Positions 46,092 through 55,717 of a stretch of DNA of 64,000 nt are shown here, piece after piece (position 1 is the stretch's first letter; every line of letters begins with the position of its first letter). The position numbers and the translations under genes are program-made. The notes beneath the pieces are model-generated. The model ran no database searches. It was not told the origin of the DNA and saw nothing but the letters and a program-made list of their open reading frames with translations. This DNA is from Wenzhouxiangella sp. XN79A (lineage in GTDB: Bacteria; Pseudomonadota; Gammaproteobacteria; Xanthomonadales; Wenzhouxiangellaceae): the NCBI RefSeq assembly GCF_012272825.1, contig NZ_JAAWWS010000142.1, positions 1-64,000 on the forward strand, read 5' to 3'.

Positions 46092-47771
46092 ATGATCCGA
46101 TCGTTTTTCGTCCTCCTCCTCGCCGCCACGCTGAGCGTTCCCGGCGCTGCACGAGCCGATCTGTCCTTCTCCGAACAGGCCAGCGACATGTTGTCGTCGG
46201 TCTACCCCGACGACGCGCCAGGCGCCGCGGTCGTGGTCAGCCGGAACGGCGAGGTGATCTACGAGCAGGCCTTAGGCCTGGCCGATGTCGAACTCGAAGT
46301 GGCGCTGGAGCCGGACCAGGTATTCCGGCTGGCCTCGGTGACCAAGCAGTACGCGGCCGCGGCGCTGTTGAAGCTGGTCGAGGAGGGCAAGGTCGCGCTG
46401 GACGATCCGCTGGCCAGGTTCCTGCCGGATTTCCCGGTCGGCAGCGCCACGATCGTGCAGTTGCTCAACCACACTTCGGGCATCAAGAGCTACACCGGCA
46501 TCGAGGGCTACATGACCTCCCATCGAGCCCGGCGCGACCTGACGACGGCGGAACTGGTCGCGGTGTTCGCCGATGAGCCGGTCGATTTCGATCCCGGCGA
46601 AGGCTGGTCCTACAACAACTCCGGTTACGTGCTGGTCGGGGCCGTGATCGAGGCGGTGACCGGGCAACCGTGGAACCGCTACCTGCGAGACAGCCTGCTG
46701 CTGCCCAACGGCATCGAGCGGACCGATGCCTACCCGGATTTCGCCCTCGTTCCCGGTCGCGTCGAGGGCTATGACGGTCCGGTCGATGAGCCTCAGCGCG
46801 CACCGTACCTGTCGATGACCCAGCCCCACGCGGCCGGTGCCCTGATGGCCACGGCCGCCGATGTCGACCGCTGGCAGGTCGCGCTGCACGGCGGCAAGGT
46901 GCTGGGCGATGACCTGTACAACCGGATGATTTCGCCCGAGGGCGCCGCCGAGGAGGCGAACTACGGCTTCGGGATCGGCGTGCAGGAGTGGTTCGGTCAG
47001 AAGGCGCTGTCCCACGGTGGCGGGATTTTCGGATTCACGACCCACGCGCTCTACCTGCCGCAGGAGAGGCTGTCCGTGGTGGTGCTCGCCAACCGTGCCG
47101 GCCCGGGCTGGAGCACGCAGGACATCGCGCTGCGTCTGGCCGGTCTGGCGACGGGCAGGGCCTATCCCATCGAGGAAGCTGCAATCGGTTGGTCCGCCCG
47201 ACAGCTTGCGCAGGTACAGGGGACCTACCGGATCGATGACCAGGAGATCCGGACCTTCCGGGTCGAGGGCGGGACCTTGATCAGTCAGCGCAACGGCGGG
47301 CAGGAGTTCAAGGTGTATCCGATCGCCGGTGACCGGCTCGCGTTCGAGGCCTCGCTGAGCGCGTTCCTGATCGAGCGGAACGACGCCGGCGAGGTCGTCG
47401 CCGTGGCACTGCAGTCACCGTGGGGCGGTGAGCCCGAGCGGGCCGGTAAGATCAGCGACGAGGTCCGGACCCGAGCGGCGATCGATGTGCCCGTCGAACA
47501 ACTCGAACGGCTGATCGGTCGTTACGAACTGCAGCCCGGCTTCGTGATGACCGCGCGGGTCAACGACGGCCAACTCGAAATCCAGGCCACCGGCCAGCCG
47601 GCGATCGCGATGCAGGCCGAGTCGCCGACTCGCTTCTTCAGCGCGCAGGTGGGCGCCGATATCGAGTTCGAGTTGCCGGAATCCGGGCCGGCAAGCTCGC
47701 TGACGCTCTACCAGGGTGGGCAGGCACTGCCGGCGCCGAGAATCAGCGAGGACGGCGACCGGTCGCCCTGA
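46092..47771 (+). CDS. Exported serine hydrolase (class C beta-lactamase / esterase family)
   Basis: The 559-residue product has a signal peptide (GAARA-DLS) and a beta-lactamase-fold domain with S82-V-T-K85 (S-x-x-K nucleophile motif), Y174-N-N176 (Y-x-N) and H308-G-G (KTG counterpart). A C-terminal lipocalin-like module of about 170 residues follows (LAQVQGTYRIDDQEI; RLIGRYELQPGFVMTARV). The layout is usual for class C-related peptidases and esterases that act on D-Ala peptides or esters rather than antibiotics. The start at 46092 with AAGGAG is preferred over upstream frames lacking a signal. Confidence 0.9.
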   Translation: MIRSFFVLLLAATLSVPGAARADLSFSEQASDMLSSVYPDDAPGAAVVVSRNGEVIYEQALGLADVELEVALEPDQVFRLASVTKQYAAAALLKLVEEGKVALDDPLARFLPDFPVGSATIVQLLNHTSGIKSYTGIEGYMTSHRARRDLTTAELVAVFADEPVDFDPGEGWSYNNSGYVLVGAVIEAVTGQPWNRYLRDSLLLPNGIERTDAYPDFALVPGRVEGYDGPVDEPQRAPYLSMTQPHAAGALMATAADVDRWQVALHGGKVLGDDLYNRMISPEGAAEEANYGFGIGVQEWFGQKALSHGGGIFGFTTHALYLPQERLSVVVLANRAGPGWSTQDIALRLAGLATGRAYPIEEAAIGWSARQLAQVQGTYRIDDQEIRTFRVEGGTLISQRNGGQEFKVYPIAGDRLAFEASLSAFLIERNDAGEVVAVALQSPWGGEPERAGKISDEVRTRAAIDVPVEQLERLIGRYELQPGFVMTARVNDGQLEIQATGQPAIAMQAESPTRFFSAQVGADIEFELPESGPASSLTLYQGGQALPAPRISEDGDRSP

Positions 47772-47867
47772 CCGGTCCAGCGCCCGCTGAATGCTCGACG
47801 GCTCGAGCCGGACCGGAGCCCGGTCGGGGCCTTGCCGAAGACAGAAACGAACGGCAGCCCCGCCGAT

Positions 47868-50800
47868 TCAGTTCGAGCGGGTGGCCCGTTGCTCGAAGAA
47901 CCGCAGGATGTCGTCCCCGCCCATCGGGCGGGCCAGGTGATAGCCCTGGTAGAAGTTGCAGTGCCGTTCCCGCAGGAATTGGAGTTGCGCGGCGGTTTCG
48001 ACGCCTTCGGCGACGACTTCGATGCCCAGCGTCTGAGCCATCGAGATGATGGAGGCCGCCAGCGCGGCGCCTTTACGGCTTTCCACCGCAGCGCTCATGA
48101 ACCGGCGATCGACTTTCAGTACCTGTGGATCGAGTTCCTGGAGATAGGCCAGCGAGGAAAAGCCGGTGCCGAAATCGTCGATGGACAGGCGAACCGATTG
48201 TTCCTGGATCTGATCGATGAAGTGATCGAACGATGTCCCCTGTTCCATCAGGACACTCTCGGTCAGCTCCAGCTCGAACAATTCCCGGTCGATCGAATGC
48301 TTGGCGAGCTTGTCGAGGAGTTGTCCGAGAAAGGCCGGGTTCTTGAGCTGAACGGCCGAAACATTGAACGCGATCCGGATGCTCGGATCGATCGTGCGGT
48401 GCAGGGTCGATGCAATCCTGCAGGCGTCGTCCAGAACGTACAGGCTCAGCGCATCGATCAGGCCGGTCTGTTCTGCGATCGGGATGAAGACATCGGGCGG
48501 GATGAAGCCGCGGGTCGGGTGATGCCAACGAGCGAGGATCTCCAACGCGACGATCCGGTCATCTTCGACGCGAGCGATCGGTTGCAGGTGGGCGGAAACC
48601 TGTCCCTGTTCGATCGCGCGTTCGAGTTCATTGTTGATGGTCAGGTGCTGCTGGGCGCTTTCGGTCATCGAGCTCGAATAGGCGGCCAGGGTTCCTCGAG
48701 CGCTGGTCTTGGCGTGAAACATTGCGGTTTCTGCATGTTTCAACAGTGATTCGGGACTGCTCGCATCGTCCGGGAACACGGCACTGCCCGCACTGAAGCC
48801 GACCTTTACGCTCGAGGTCCTGGACACCGGCACTCGTCCGCGCACGGACCCGGCGAGGAGCTGGAACACCTGCTTGGGGTCGTGCAGTTCGCCTTCCGTG
48901 CGTCGCAGGATGACGAAAACGTCGCCGCTGACCCGGAACACTTCCCCGCTTTGGCCGATTGCCTGACGGAACCGCCCCGCGATCGTCTTCAACAGAGAGT
49001 CGCCGATCAACGGAGAATAGCTTTCGTTGATGAGTCGGAAGTCGTCCAGGCCCACGACCGTCAACTCGATGCATTCCTTCTGATCATCGATCTCGGAAAC
49101 CAGGTCATGGATGCGCTGCATCAACTGCTTGCGATTCGGCAGGCGGGTCAAGGCATCGACATGCTGGAGCTCGCGGACGAGATTCCTGGAGTTCTTCAGT
49201 TCGGTCAGATCGCTGAAGATGCCGACGTAGTTCAGGACCCGGCCGTCTTCGTCCTTGATCGAGGAAATCGAAAGCCATTCGGGATAGATCTCGCCGGACT
49301 TCCTGCGGTTCCAGATTTCGCCGTGCCAACGGCCGGTCGAGTGGATGGTGTCCCACATCGCCTGGTAGAAGCCGGCGTCCTGTCTGCCCGACGACAGCAG
49401 GTTGGGGTTCTTGCCGAGGACCTCGGCTTCGGTGTAGCCGGTAATGTTGGTGAATGCCTGGTTGACCCGTGTGATCGCAAGCGCCGAGTCGGTCACCGTG
49501 ATTCCTTCGCCGGCGTTTTCCACGATGGCGTCGGCCTCGCGCATGCGCTGCTGATGCCGCTTGACCTCGGTGACGTCGACTGCGGTCGAAATCACCAGTT
49601 CGGGCGGACCGTCATCCAGGCCCTGGAGCGGTGCCGAGCTGAACCACCAGGTCCGCCGCGAGCCGTCCGCGCAGCGGATCTCGAATTCGCCTTCGTCCCG
49701 TCGATCGCCGTGTTCGAACAATTCGGCAATGGCAGCGCGGACCTGCTCGTGGTTGTCCGGATAGGCCAGGCGGGTCCAGGCCCGAACCGTCGGCAGCTGT
49801 TCAGGGCCATAGCCGCTGAGCTCCGTCCAGGCGCGATTGAGCAGGAGCACCCTGCCTTCCCGATCGTGGAGCATGGTCGGGTAGGGGGCCGCATCGATCG
49901 CGGAGAAGAGCCGACTGCGCTGCGCTTCGGCTTCCTGCTCTGCAGCGCGGCGCGCGGTGATGTCTTCGACCGCGCCCTCGAACAGTATTCCCTGCTGCTC
50001 GTCTTCGATCACGTGGGCGCTCACGGAAAGCCAGATCGAGCGGCCGGACAGCGTTCGTGCAGCCAGCTCGGTCTGTCTCAGTTCACCGGCCTCCAGGAGT
50101 CTTTCGCTGAATCGCACGCGCTGCTGCGGGTCCTGATACACGGAGGCTACGGGGATCCCGGTCAACTGCTCCGGAGAGGATGCGCCAAGCATCCGCGCGA
50201 GCGCGGCATTGGCATGCAGAAAGCAACCGTCTTCGCCGGGGGTGGCGGTATAGACGCCGACCGGAAGTTTCTCGAACTGGACACGATCCCGCTCGAGCTT
50301 CCGGTTGATGTCACGCAGCTCGGTGATGTCCTGGATCGTGGAATGCAACAGCGACTTGCCTTCGCGCCGGATGCGCCCGCTGTAGACGCAGACATCCAGA
50401 ACCCGGCCGGTGGCTGTCCGATGCTGGAACTCGAACGCGTTGCGGTGACCGGTCAGGGCCTGTTGCATGGCGTTTCGCACTTCGTGTTCGGGCCATTGAT
50501 TGATCTGCTGGATGTACAGACGTCGAAATGTCTCCAGGTTGTAGCCGTAGAGTGATTGCGCCGCCGGGTTGGCGTCGACGATCGCGCCCGATTCCGGATC
50601 GATGATCAGTTGGGGAGCCGGGCTCCGATCGAACAGCGCGTAGAGATTCTCGGCTTCCTGCTTCTGCAATGCCTCACGCCGACGTTGTTCGGTGAGGTCA
50701 CGAACGAACGATGCGTTGATCAGTTCATCGTCGAACTCGATCGCACGAACGAGAACCTCGACCGGAATCAGTGTGCCGTCCTTGCGACGGTGCACTCGCT

Positions 50801-51308
50801 CGAGCGTCAAGGAGGTTCTCGATCGGCTGTCCGCCCAGTGTTGACGCCAGAAGTCGGGATCGATATCGAGATCGATATCGACCAGGGGTGTTTCGAGAAG
50901 CTCTTCCCGGGTATAGCCGAGGTAGTCCGCTGCCTGCTTGTTGACGTAGGCAAACGTGCCATCTTCGCGGGTCCAGAAGACCGCGACGGGCGCGTGGTGC
51001 AGCAGAAGTGCATGGATGTCGGAGATGAGCTGACCTCGAAGCCTTGCCGGTGGATGCCGTCGGTCCAGACTAGCGTATCCAGGTGTGGGGGTCCATATGC
51101 CTGGCCGTCCGGTCGCGGTGAGCTCATCGAGCGATGTTCGCCCCTCGATCGGAACGGCGCCGGCCCATTGCAGAAGGGATAAGCCGATGGCACCGGGACG
51201 GCCCCGCGTCGCGCGCGTCGCCTTTCGGCGGCACTCGGTTCCCGGGATATCGCTTCGATCGTGTTCCCTGCCCAAGGGGTTGCGATCGGAGCCACAGTCC
51301 GGCTCCAT
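47868..51308 (-). CDS. Five-PAS cyclic-di-GMP protein with degenerate GGDEF and intact EAL domain
   Basis: The cytoplasmic protein (about 1146 residues from the ATG at 51308) has five successive PAS/PAC modules, for example HHAPVAVFWTREDGTFAYVN and NAGEGITVTDSALAITRVN. A GGDEF domain follows whose signature is SGDVF instead of GGDEF, so diguanylate cyclase activity is unlikely. The EAL domain retains ALEIL, NVS, ELTES, DDFGTGFSS, K-V-D, EGVET and QGY, so it is probably an active c-di-GMP phosphodiesterase. The N-terminal 95 residues are not conserved and no ribosome site was found; the real start may differ. The gene lies opposite the fibre-like operon. Confidence 0.88.
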   Translation of the reverse strand: MEPDCGSDRNPLGREHDRSDIPGTECRRKATRATRGRPGAIGLSLLQWAGAVPIEGRTSLDELTATGRPGIWTPTPGYASLDRRHPPARLRGQLISDIHALLLHHAPVAVFWTREDGTFAYVNKQAADYLGYTREELLETPLVDIDLDIDPDFWRQHWADSRSRTSLTLERVHRRKDGTLIPVEVLVRAIEFDDELINASFVRDLTEQRRREALQKQEAENLYALFDRSPAPQLIIDPESGAIVDANPAAQSLYGYNLETFRRLYIQQINQWPEHEVRNAMQQALTGHRNAFEFQHRTATGRVLDVCVYSGRIRREGKSLLHSTIQDITELRDINRKLERDRVQFEKLPVGVYTATPGEDGCFLHANAALARMLGASSPEQLTGIPVASVYQDPQQRVRFSERLLEAGELRQTELAARTLSGRSIWLSVSAHVIEDEQQGILFEGAVEDITARRAAEQEAEAQRSRLFSAIDAAPYPTMLHDREGRVLLLNRAWTELSGYGPEQLPTVRAWTRLAYPDNHEQVRAAIAELFEHGDRRDEGEFEIRCADGSRRTWWFSSAPLQGLDDGPPELVISTAVDVTEVKRHQQRMREADAIVENAGEGITVTDSALAITRVNQAFTNITGYTEAEVLGKNPNLLSSGRQDAGFYQAMWDTIHSTGRWHGEIWNRRKSGEIYPEWLSISSIKDEDGRVLNYVGIFSDLTELKNSRNLVRELQHVDALTRLPNRKQLMQRIHDLVSEIDDQKECIELTVVGLDDFRLINESYSPLIGDSLLKTIAGRFRQAIGQSGEVFRVSGDVFVILRRTEGELHDPKQVFQLLAGSVRGRVPVSRTSSVKVGFSAGSAVFPDDASSPESLLKHAETAMFHAKTSARGTLAAYSSSMTESAQQHLTINNELERAIEQGQVSAHLQPIARVEDDRIVALEILARWHHPTRGFIPPDVFIPIAEQTGLIDALSLYVLDDACRIASTLHRTIDPSIRIAFNVSAVQLKNPAFLGQLLDKLAKHSIDRELFELELTESVLMEQGTSFDHFIDQIQEQSVRLSIDDFGTGFSSLAYLQELDPQVLKVDRRFMSAAVESRKGAALAASIISMAQTLGIEVVAEGVETAAQLQFLRERHCNFYQGYHLARPMGGDDILRFFEQRATRSN

Positions 51309-51371
51309 GGAGTGAGAGGACGGTAGCGCCGGCTGCGTCCTACCCGACAAGACCCAATCTGGAACGCGAAC

Positions 51372-51629
51372 CTGGCTCGCCGGATCCCTAACCTGCTGCT
51401 TCTCCCGATCGCCCTCGCCGTGCCGGTTTCCGCCGGTTCGGCACCCTCGATCCCGTGGCACACACTCGACAGCGGTGGCGGTTCGAGCTCGGCCTCCGGG
51501 CTTGTGCTGCGCGGAACCCTGGGCCAGTGGGATGCCGGCGTCGCCGACAGCGCGCGCCTGGAGCTGGAGGGCGGGTTCTGGCCCGGGGGCGAGGTCGACA
51601 TCGTGTTCCGCGACGGTTTCGAATCCTGA
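51372..51629 (+). CDS. Small exported protein with DGFE tail, unusual start
   Basis: The reading frame contains a signal-peptide-like segment (NLLLLPIALAVPVSAGSA) and a short domain HTLDSGGGSSSASGLVLRGTLGQWDAG, then LEGGFWPGG, a motif seen as a stand-alone module in exported proteins. It ends VDIVFRDGFES, the clearest copy of the recurring tail. No ATG, GTG or TTG precedes the signal segment after the stop at 51324. The start would have to be CTG at 51372, or GTG at 51420, which cuts the signal off. It may be a gene with a rare start, a 5'-decayed gene, or contain a sequence error. It is 16 bases upstream of the next gene. Confidence 0.55.
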   Translation: MARRIPNLLLLPIALAVPVSAGSAPSIPWHTLDSGGGSSSASGLVLRGTLGQWDAGVADSARLELEGGFWPGGEVDIVFRDGFES

Positions 51630-51645
51630 CCAGGGAGGTTCCCGA

Positions 51646-53589
51646 ATGCGACGTTCCATCGGTTTGTTCGTCTTCATCCTGTCCGCACTGCTCGCGCCGG
51701 CCCCGGGCGCTGCGCAGTTCGGCCAGTTCACCCACGTGACCTACCAGGGGGAACTGGAAGACAGCGGCGTGCCGGTCAACGGCGAGGTCGATCTGATCTT
51801 CTCGTTCTTCGATGCCGACAGCGGGGGCAGTCTGCTCGGGACCACAGCGATTCTCGGCCCGGTCCCGGTCGTCGATGGCCGGTTCACCGTCGCCGTCCCG
51901 GTCGATCCCTTCTGGCTGGAACAGCCGGCCTGGATGGAAATCGAAGTGGCCAACCCCAGTGGCGCCGCGGCCTTCGACCTGTTGACGCCGCGCCAGCCGG
52001 TCTCGCCGGCCCCGCGTGCGCTGGTTGCCGACTCGGTCGCGCCCGGTGCGTTGTTCTGGCAATCGGCGCTGCTCAGGGGGGGCGCACTCGACATCATCTA
52101 CCCTGGCCGCTACGTCGGCATCGGCACGCCGGGGCCGGTGGCGCCGCTGAATGTCGAGGACGACAACGACGGCGTGGCGATCCTGGCACGCCAGTACGGG
52201 TCGTCGAACGGGGATGTCGCCATTCTCGGCGAGGCCCGTGCCGGATCGGGCGGGGTGACCGGCGTCCGGGGGCGTTCCCTGTCCAGCCCCGACGGCACCG
52301 GTGTACTCGGCGTGGCGCTGGGCAGCAGCGGCACCACGCGCGGAGTCCACGGCATCGCCGAAAGCAGCGACGGCATCGCGGTGCACGCCCAGCACACGGC
52401 CGGGTCGGGATCGGGCCAGGCGCTCCGGGCTTCGATCGACAGCGCGTTCGGCTACGCGGGCTTCTTCGAGGGCGGTCGGAACTATTTCGAAGGCCGGATC
52501 GGCGTCGGCCAGCAAGTCGAGCCGAACTATCTCCTCGACGCCCGTGGGCCGGGCGCCGCGCTGCGCGCCGAGGGTACCGGCGGCAGCGCGGCATTCCTGA
52601 GGCTGGAGCGGGAGGGCGCCGGCCAGTCCTACATCGCGCTGGGCAACGACGACGCGATGTTCTTCAACATCAATGCCACCGACCGGATGGTGCTCAGTGC
52701 CGACGGCGATCTCGGCCTGGGGACCCAGTCGCCGGATGCGGCGCTCGACGTGGTTCGGGGCGGCAGCCTGGATATCGGTGCACGAGTAACCAACAGCGCC
52801 GGCGGGGTCGGCTTCGAGGCCGTGATGGCCGGGCCTGCATCGATCGGCCTGCGCGCGAACGTTCCGCTCGGAATCGGTGTGTTCGCTGCAACCGCCTCCG
52901 GCAACGCAGTGGTCGCGCAGGCAACGGCGGCCGAGGCGACCGCAATCGAGGCGATCGCGACCAACAGCAGCGGCGATTCCGTCGGCGTGCGCGGAACGAC
53001 CAACTCGCGGGTCGGTGCCGGCGTCGAGGGCCTGGCGACCTTCGAGGGCGCCGGGCTGAGGGGCGTCAGCCAGGCCGGCGGCATCGGGGTGCACGCGATC
53101 GGGCCGGTCAATGGGCTTGCGCTGCTGGCCGACGGCAATGTCACGGTCAACGGAACGCTGGCCAAGTCCGCCGGCTCGTTCCGCATCGATCATCCGCTCG
53201 ATCCGAAGAACCGCTACCTGTCGCACTCCTTCGTCGAAAGCCCGGACATGATGAACATCTACAACGGCAACGTGGTCACTGACGAGAAGGGCTTTGCCCA
53301 AGTCGAGCTGCCCGAGTGGTTCGATGCCTTGAACCGGGACTTCCGCTACCAGCTGACGGTGATCGGGAGCTTCGCCCGGGCGACGATCGGACACGGGATC
53401 GAACAGGGCCGCTTCGTCATTCTGACCGATGAACCGAACGTCGAAGTCTCCTGGCAGGTGACCGGAATCCGCGATGACCCGTATGCTCGCGCGCATCCGA
53501 TCCCGGTCGAGAGCGACAAGCCGGCGGGGGCACGAGGACGCTATCAGTTCGCCGACTGGGCGCGCTACGCCGACGACGAGCCGCGCTGA
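51646..53589 (+). CDS. Exported fibre-like beta-repeat protein
   Basis: From the ATG at 51646 (GGGAGG upstream) the 647-residue product has a signal peptide (PGAAQ-FGQ). Its N-terminal beta domain begins VTYQGELEDSGVPVNGEVDL. A long Gly/Ala-rich repeat region follows (GVTGVRGRSL, GTGVLGVALG, GIGVFAATASGNAVVAQA, GVGVRGTTNS-like units) resembling trimeric fibre or shaft proteins. The C-terminal head SFRIDHPLDPKNRYLSHSFVE with YNGNVVTDEKGFAQVELPEW is a conserved terminal domain in many such proteins. It probably forms an extracellular fibre. It is co-transcribed with the small gene at 51372. Confidence 0.8.
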   Translation: MRRSIGLFVFILSALLAPAPGAAQFGQFTHVTYQGELEDSGVPVNGEVDLIFSFFDADSGGSLLGTTAILGPVPVVDGRFTVAVPVDPFWLEQPAWMEIEVANPSGAAAFDLLTPRQPVSPAPRALVADSVAPGALFWQSALLRGGALDIIYPGRYVGIGTPGPVAPLNVEDDNDGVAILARQYGSSNGDVAILGEARAGSGGVTGVRGRSLSSPDGTGVLGVALGSSGTTRGVHGIAESSDGIAVHAQHTAGSGSGQALRASIDSAFGYAGFFEGGRNYFEGRIGVGQQVEPNYLLDARGPGAALRAEGTGGSAAFLRLEREGAGQSYIALGNDDAMFFNINATDRMVLSADGDLGLGTQSPDAALDVVRGGSLDIGARVTNSAGGVGFEAVMAGPASIGLRANVPLGIGVFAATASGNAVVAQATAAEATAIEAIATNSSGDSVGVRGTTNSRVGAGVEGLATFEGAGLRGVSQAGGIGVHAIGPVNGLALLADGNVTVNGTLAKSAGSFRIDHPLDPKNRYLSHSFVESPDMMNIYNGNVVTDEKGFAQVELPEWFDALNRDFRYQLTVIGSFARATIGHGIEQGRFVILTDEPNVEVSWQVTGIRDDPYARAHPIPVESDKPAGARGRYQFADWARYADDEPR

Positions 53590-53596
53590 CGCCGGT

Positions 53597-55567
53597 TCAC
53601 TCGGCCCCGGCGTTCCATACGTCGGTGCGGAAGTGCCGGGGTGGCCGTTCCGGGCGGACCTCGAACAGCAACCGATCGACCGACCATTCGCCGTGGCGGT
53701 CGATGGAGGTGACTTCGGCGGTGTAGATGCCGGGTGCCAGGTCGGCGGGCAGGCGGGCGCGCCACAGGTGCATGTTGCGATCGGCCACGGCGCCCTGGGG
53801 CTGCGGCGCATCCGGGCCGCGCCGGCTGCCCTTGAACTGCTCGAAGCCCTGGGCCCGGTCTTCGCCGAGCGTGCTCTCCAGCGCCCAGCGGGCCACCGAG
53901 AGCTGGCGCTGGGCGGCGAACGGGTCGGCCCACTCGGCGCCGATCTTCGGTGCCTCACCGCTGCCCGACTGGGTCCGCACGGCGTTGAGCTCGGTCACCG
54001 TACCGTCGATGGCGGTCAGCACGGCCGCCACGCCGGATTCGCTGGAGCCGGCCCAGACGTTGACGGTCAGCCAGGTGCCGTCGGTCAGGTCGGCCGGAGT
54101 CAACAGCCCGGTGTCGGGCAGATCGTTGATCGAATACGGCGGGACCGGGTCGCGCGTGTCCCGGTCCTGCTCGCGCCAGTCCATGATCGTCTCGAACCAG
54201 TGCCGGAAGGCCGGGGTGTTCAGGCCCAGCCACTGGCGACGGTCCGGATCGATTCGCGATCCGCGGTAGCGCTCGCGCACTTCGATGCCGTCGAAGTCCA
54301 GCAGCAGCACGCCGCTGGGCGCGCCCATGCGCTGCAGGGTCATCGGGTTGCCGTCGATATCGAAATCGCCGGCGAACCAGGCGCCGGAGCCGGCGCCGGC
54401 AACGATGTGCCGGAACGGGAGTGCGTCGACGCCGGCGTTGTCCGCCCAGCCTTCGAAATGCTGTCCCGGGGCGTGGTTCTCGACCGTATGGGTGTGTCCG
54501 CTCAGCGCCAGCGCCGGGCGGCCGGCGAGCAAGGCATGCAGCTCGCCGCTGTTGTCGGTCTGGTGCTTGGGGCTGCGCGAGTCGACGAACGAGACCAGCG
54601 GAATGTGGGTGGCGATGACGATCTTCCGGTTCATCGGCACCGTGTCGAGCAGGCCGGCCAGCCAGGTCATCTGTTCGTCGCTGATCCGGCCGTTGTAGGT
54701 CGGTCGCTCCGGATCGCCGCAGAACTCGTGCTTCGCGTCGGCCGGTGCCGGGCCGCAGGGGTAGACGACGTTGTCGAGGACGACGAACAGTACTTCGCCC
54801 CGCTCGAAGGCGTAGTACTCCGGGCCGATGATCCGGCGCCAGGAGTCGGCCGAGTCGTCGTCGCTGGCCGCGTCGAAGTCGAAATCGTGGTTGCCGTGGA
54901 CCAGCCACTGGGGCGCGCCGGCCGAGGCGCCGATCTCCATCAGTCGCGGCAACAGGCCGAGGTCGTCGCCGACCACGTCGCCGACGTAGAGCAGGCAGCC
55001 GTCGGCGCCCAGGCCTTCGTCGAGCAGGTCGGTCATCGGGCCGTCGCGCAGCCAGTCGATTTCCTGGTTGGAATAGGCCTGGGTGTCGCCGAACACCGCG
55101 CAGCGGAACGCATCGTCGGTGGTCGTGCGCCGGACCAGCGGAAAGTTCACCGATGCCGGCACCGGGCCGGTGTCCGGCAGACCCCCGAAGCGTAGCGGGG
55201 TCGGCGTGCCGCCGGGCTTGTGGACGTAGAAGAACTGCGGCAGTTGCTTGTCGTCGACCGGAACGCGCCAGCCGGCCGGCTGGACGATGGTCAGGTTCAT
55301 GTCGTTGCGCGCGCCGATCGAATAGCGGCCCTCGGCGTCGGTCATCACCCAGTCCAGCCCGTTGCTGACCCGAACGCCCGGCACACCCGGCTCGCCGTCG
55401 TCGAACACCGAGTCACGGTCGAGATCCTCGAACACCCGACCGGTGAACGCCTCGGCCCCGACGGCGCCGTCGCCGACCTGTGGGCTGCCGATGTAGGGCG
55501 CGTTGGCGCGGGCCATCGACACACCGATCCAGGCAAGGACAGTGATGGCAAGCAGGGCTCGGGACAT
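53597..55567 (-). CDS. Exported calcineurin-like metallophosphoesterase
   Basis: The 656-residue product starts at the ATG of 55567 (GGAG site). It has a signal peptide, a carboxypeptidase-regulatory-like beta domain (VFEDLDRDSVFDDGEPGVPGVRVS, about 45-105) and a calcineurin-type catalytic domain: G160-D-T-Q, GDVVGDD (196-202), GNHD (225-228), H321, and GHTH (357-360). A C-terminal beta domain follows. It is likely a periplasmic or secreted phosphatase or phosphodiesterase; substrate unknown. Frames upstream of 55567 lack a signal peptide. It is convergent with the fibre gene. Confidence 0.88.
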   Translation of the reverse strand: MSRALLAITVLAWIGVSMARANAPYIGSPQVGDGAVGAEAFTGRVFEDLDRDSVFDDGEPGVPGVRVSNGLDWVMTDAEGRYSIGARNDMNLTIVQPAGWRVPVDDKQLPQFFYVHKPGGTPTPLRFGGLPDTGPVPASVNFPLVRRTTTDDAFRCAVFGDTQAYSNQEIDWLRDGPMTDLLDEGLGADGCLLYVGDVVGDDLGLLPRLMEIGASAGAPQWLVHGNHDFDFDAASDDDSADSWRRIIGPEYYAFERGEVLFVVLDNVVYPCGPAPADAKHEFCGDPERPTYNGRISDEQMTWLAGLLDTVPMNRKIVIATHIPLVSFVDSRSPKHQTDNSGELHALLAGRPALALSGHTHTVENHAPGQHFEGWADNAGVDALPFRHIVAGAGSGAWFAGDFDIDGNPMTLQRMGAPSGVLLLDFDGIEVRERYRGSRIDPDRRQWLGLNTPAFRHWFETIMDWREQDRDTRDPVPPYSINDLPDTGLLTPADLTDGTWLTVNVWAGSSESGVAAVLTAIDGTVTELNAVRTQSGSGEAPKIGAEWADPFAAQRQLSVARWALESTLGEDRAQGFEQFKGSRRGPDAPQPQGAVADRNMHLWRARLPADLAPGIYTAEVTSIDRHGEWSVDRLLFEVRPERPPRHFRTDVWNAGAE

Positions 55568-55717
55568 GAACGGCTCCGGCGACGCGGGTGCAAACCAGAA
55601 CCGTACTGCACGCGGTTTACGGGAAAGTGACGGTGACGATACGGCCGAACGATCGGGTGCGCCTCTCGAATCGCAACGCGGGCGCGAACGGCCGCGCAAT
55701 TGCCGGACGAACCGGGC

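Noticed and set aside
43604-46189. 861-codon minus-strand open frame opposite the CadC/TolB-like gene
   Set aside because: It is antisense to a gene with clear winged-helix, TolB and TPR motifs and has no domain of its own.
46092-47771. Serine hydrolase considered as an antibiotic-resistance beta-lactamase
   Set aside because: Motifs fit the broad class C-like esterase/peptidase group, with a C-terminal lipocalin-like module. Nothing specific to resistance enzymes is visible.
51646-53589. Fibre-like protein considered as a phage tail fibre of a prophage
   Set aside because: It has a signal peptide and no phage structural, lysis or integrase genes are nearby, so an exported cellular protein is more likely.
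53474-55195. Long plus-strand open frame opposite the metallophosphoesterase
   Set aside because: Its product is Ala/Gly/Arg/His-rich without domains, while the minus strand encodes a complete enzyme with signal peptide and metal motifs. It is a GC-driven shadow.
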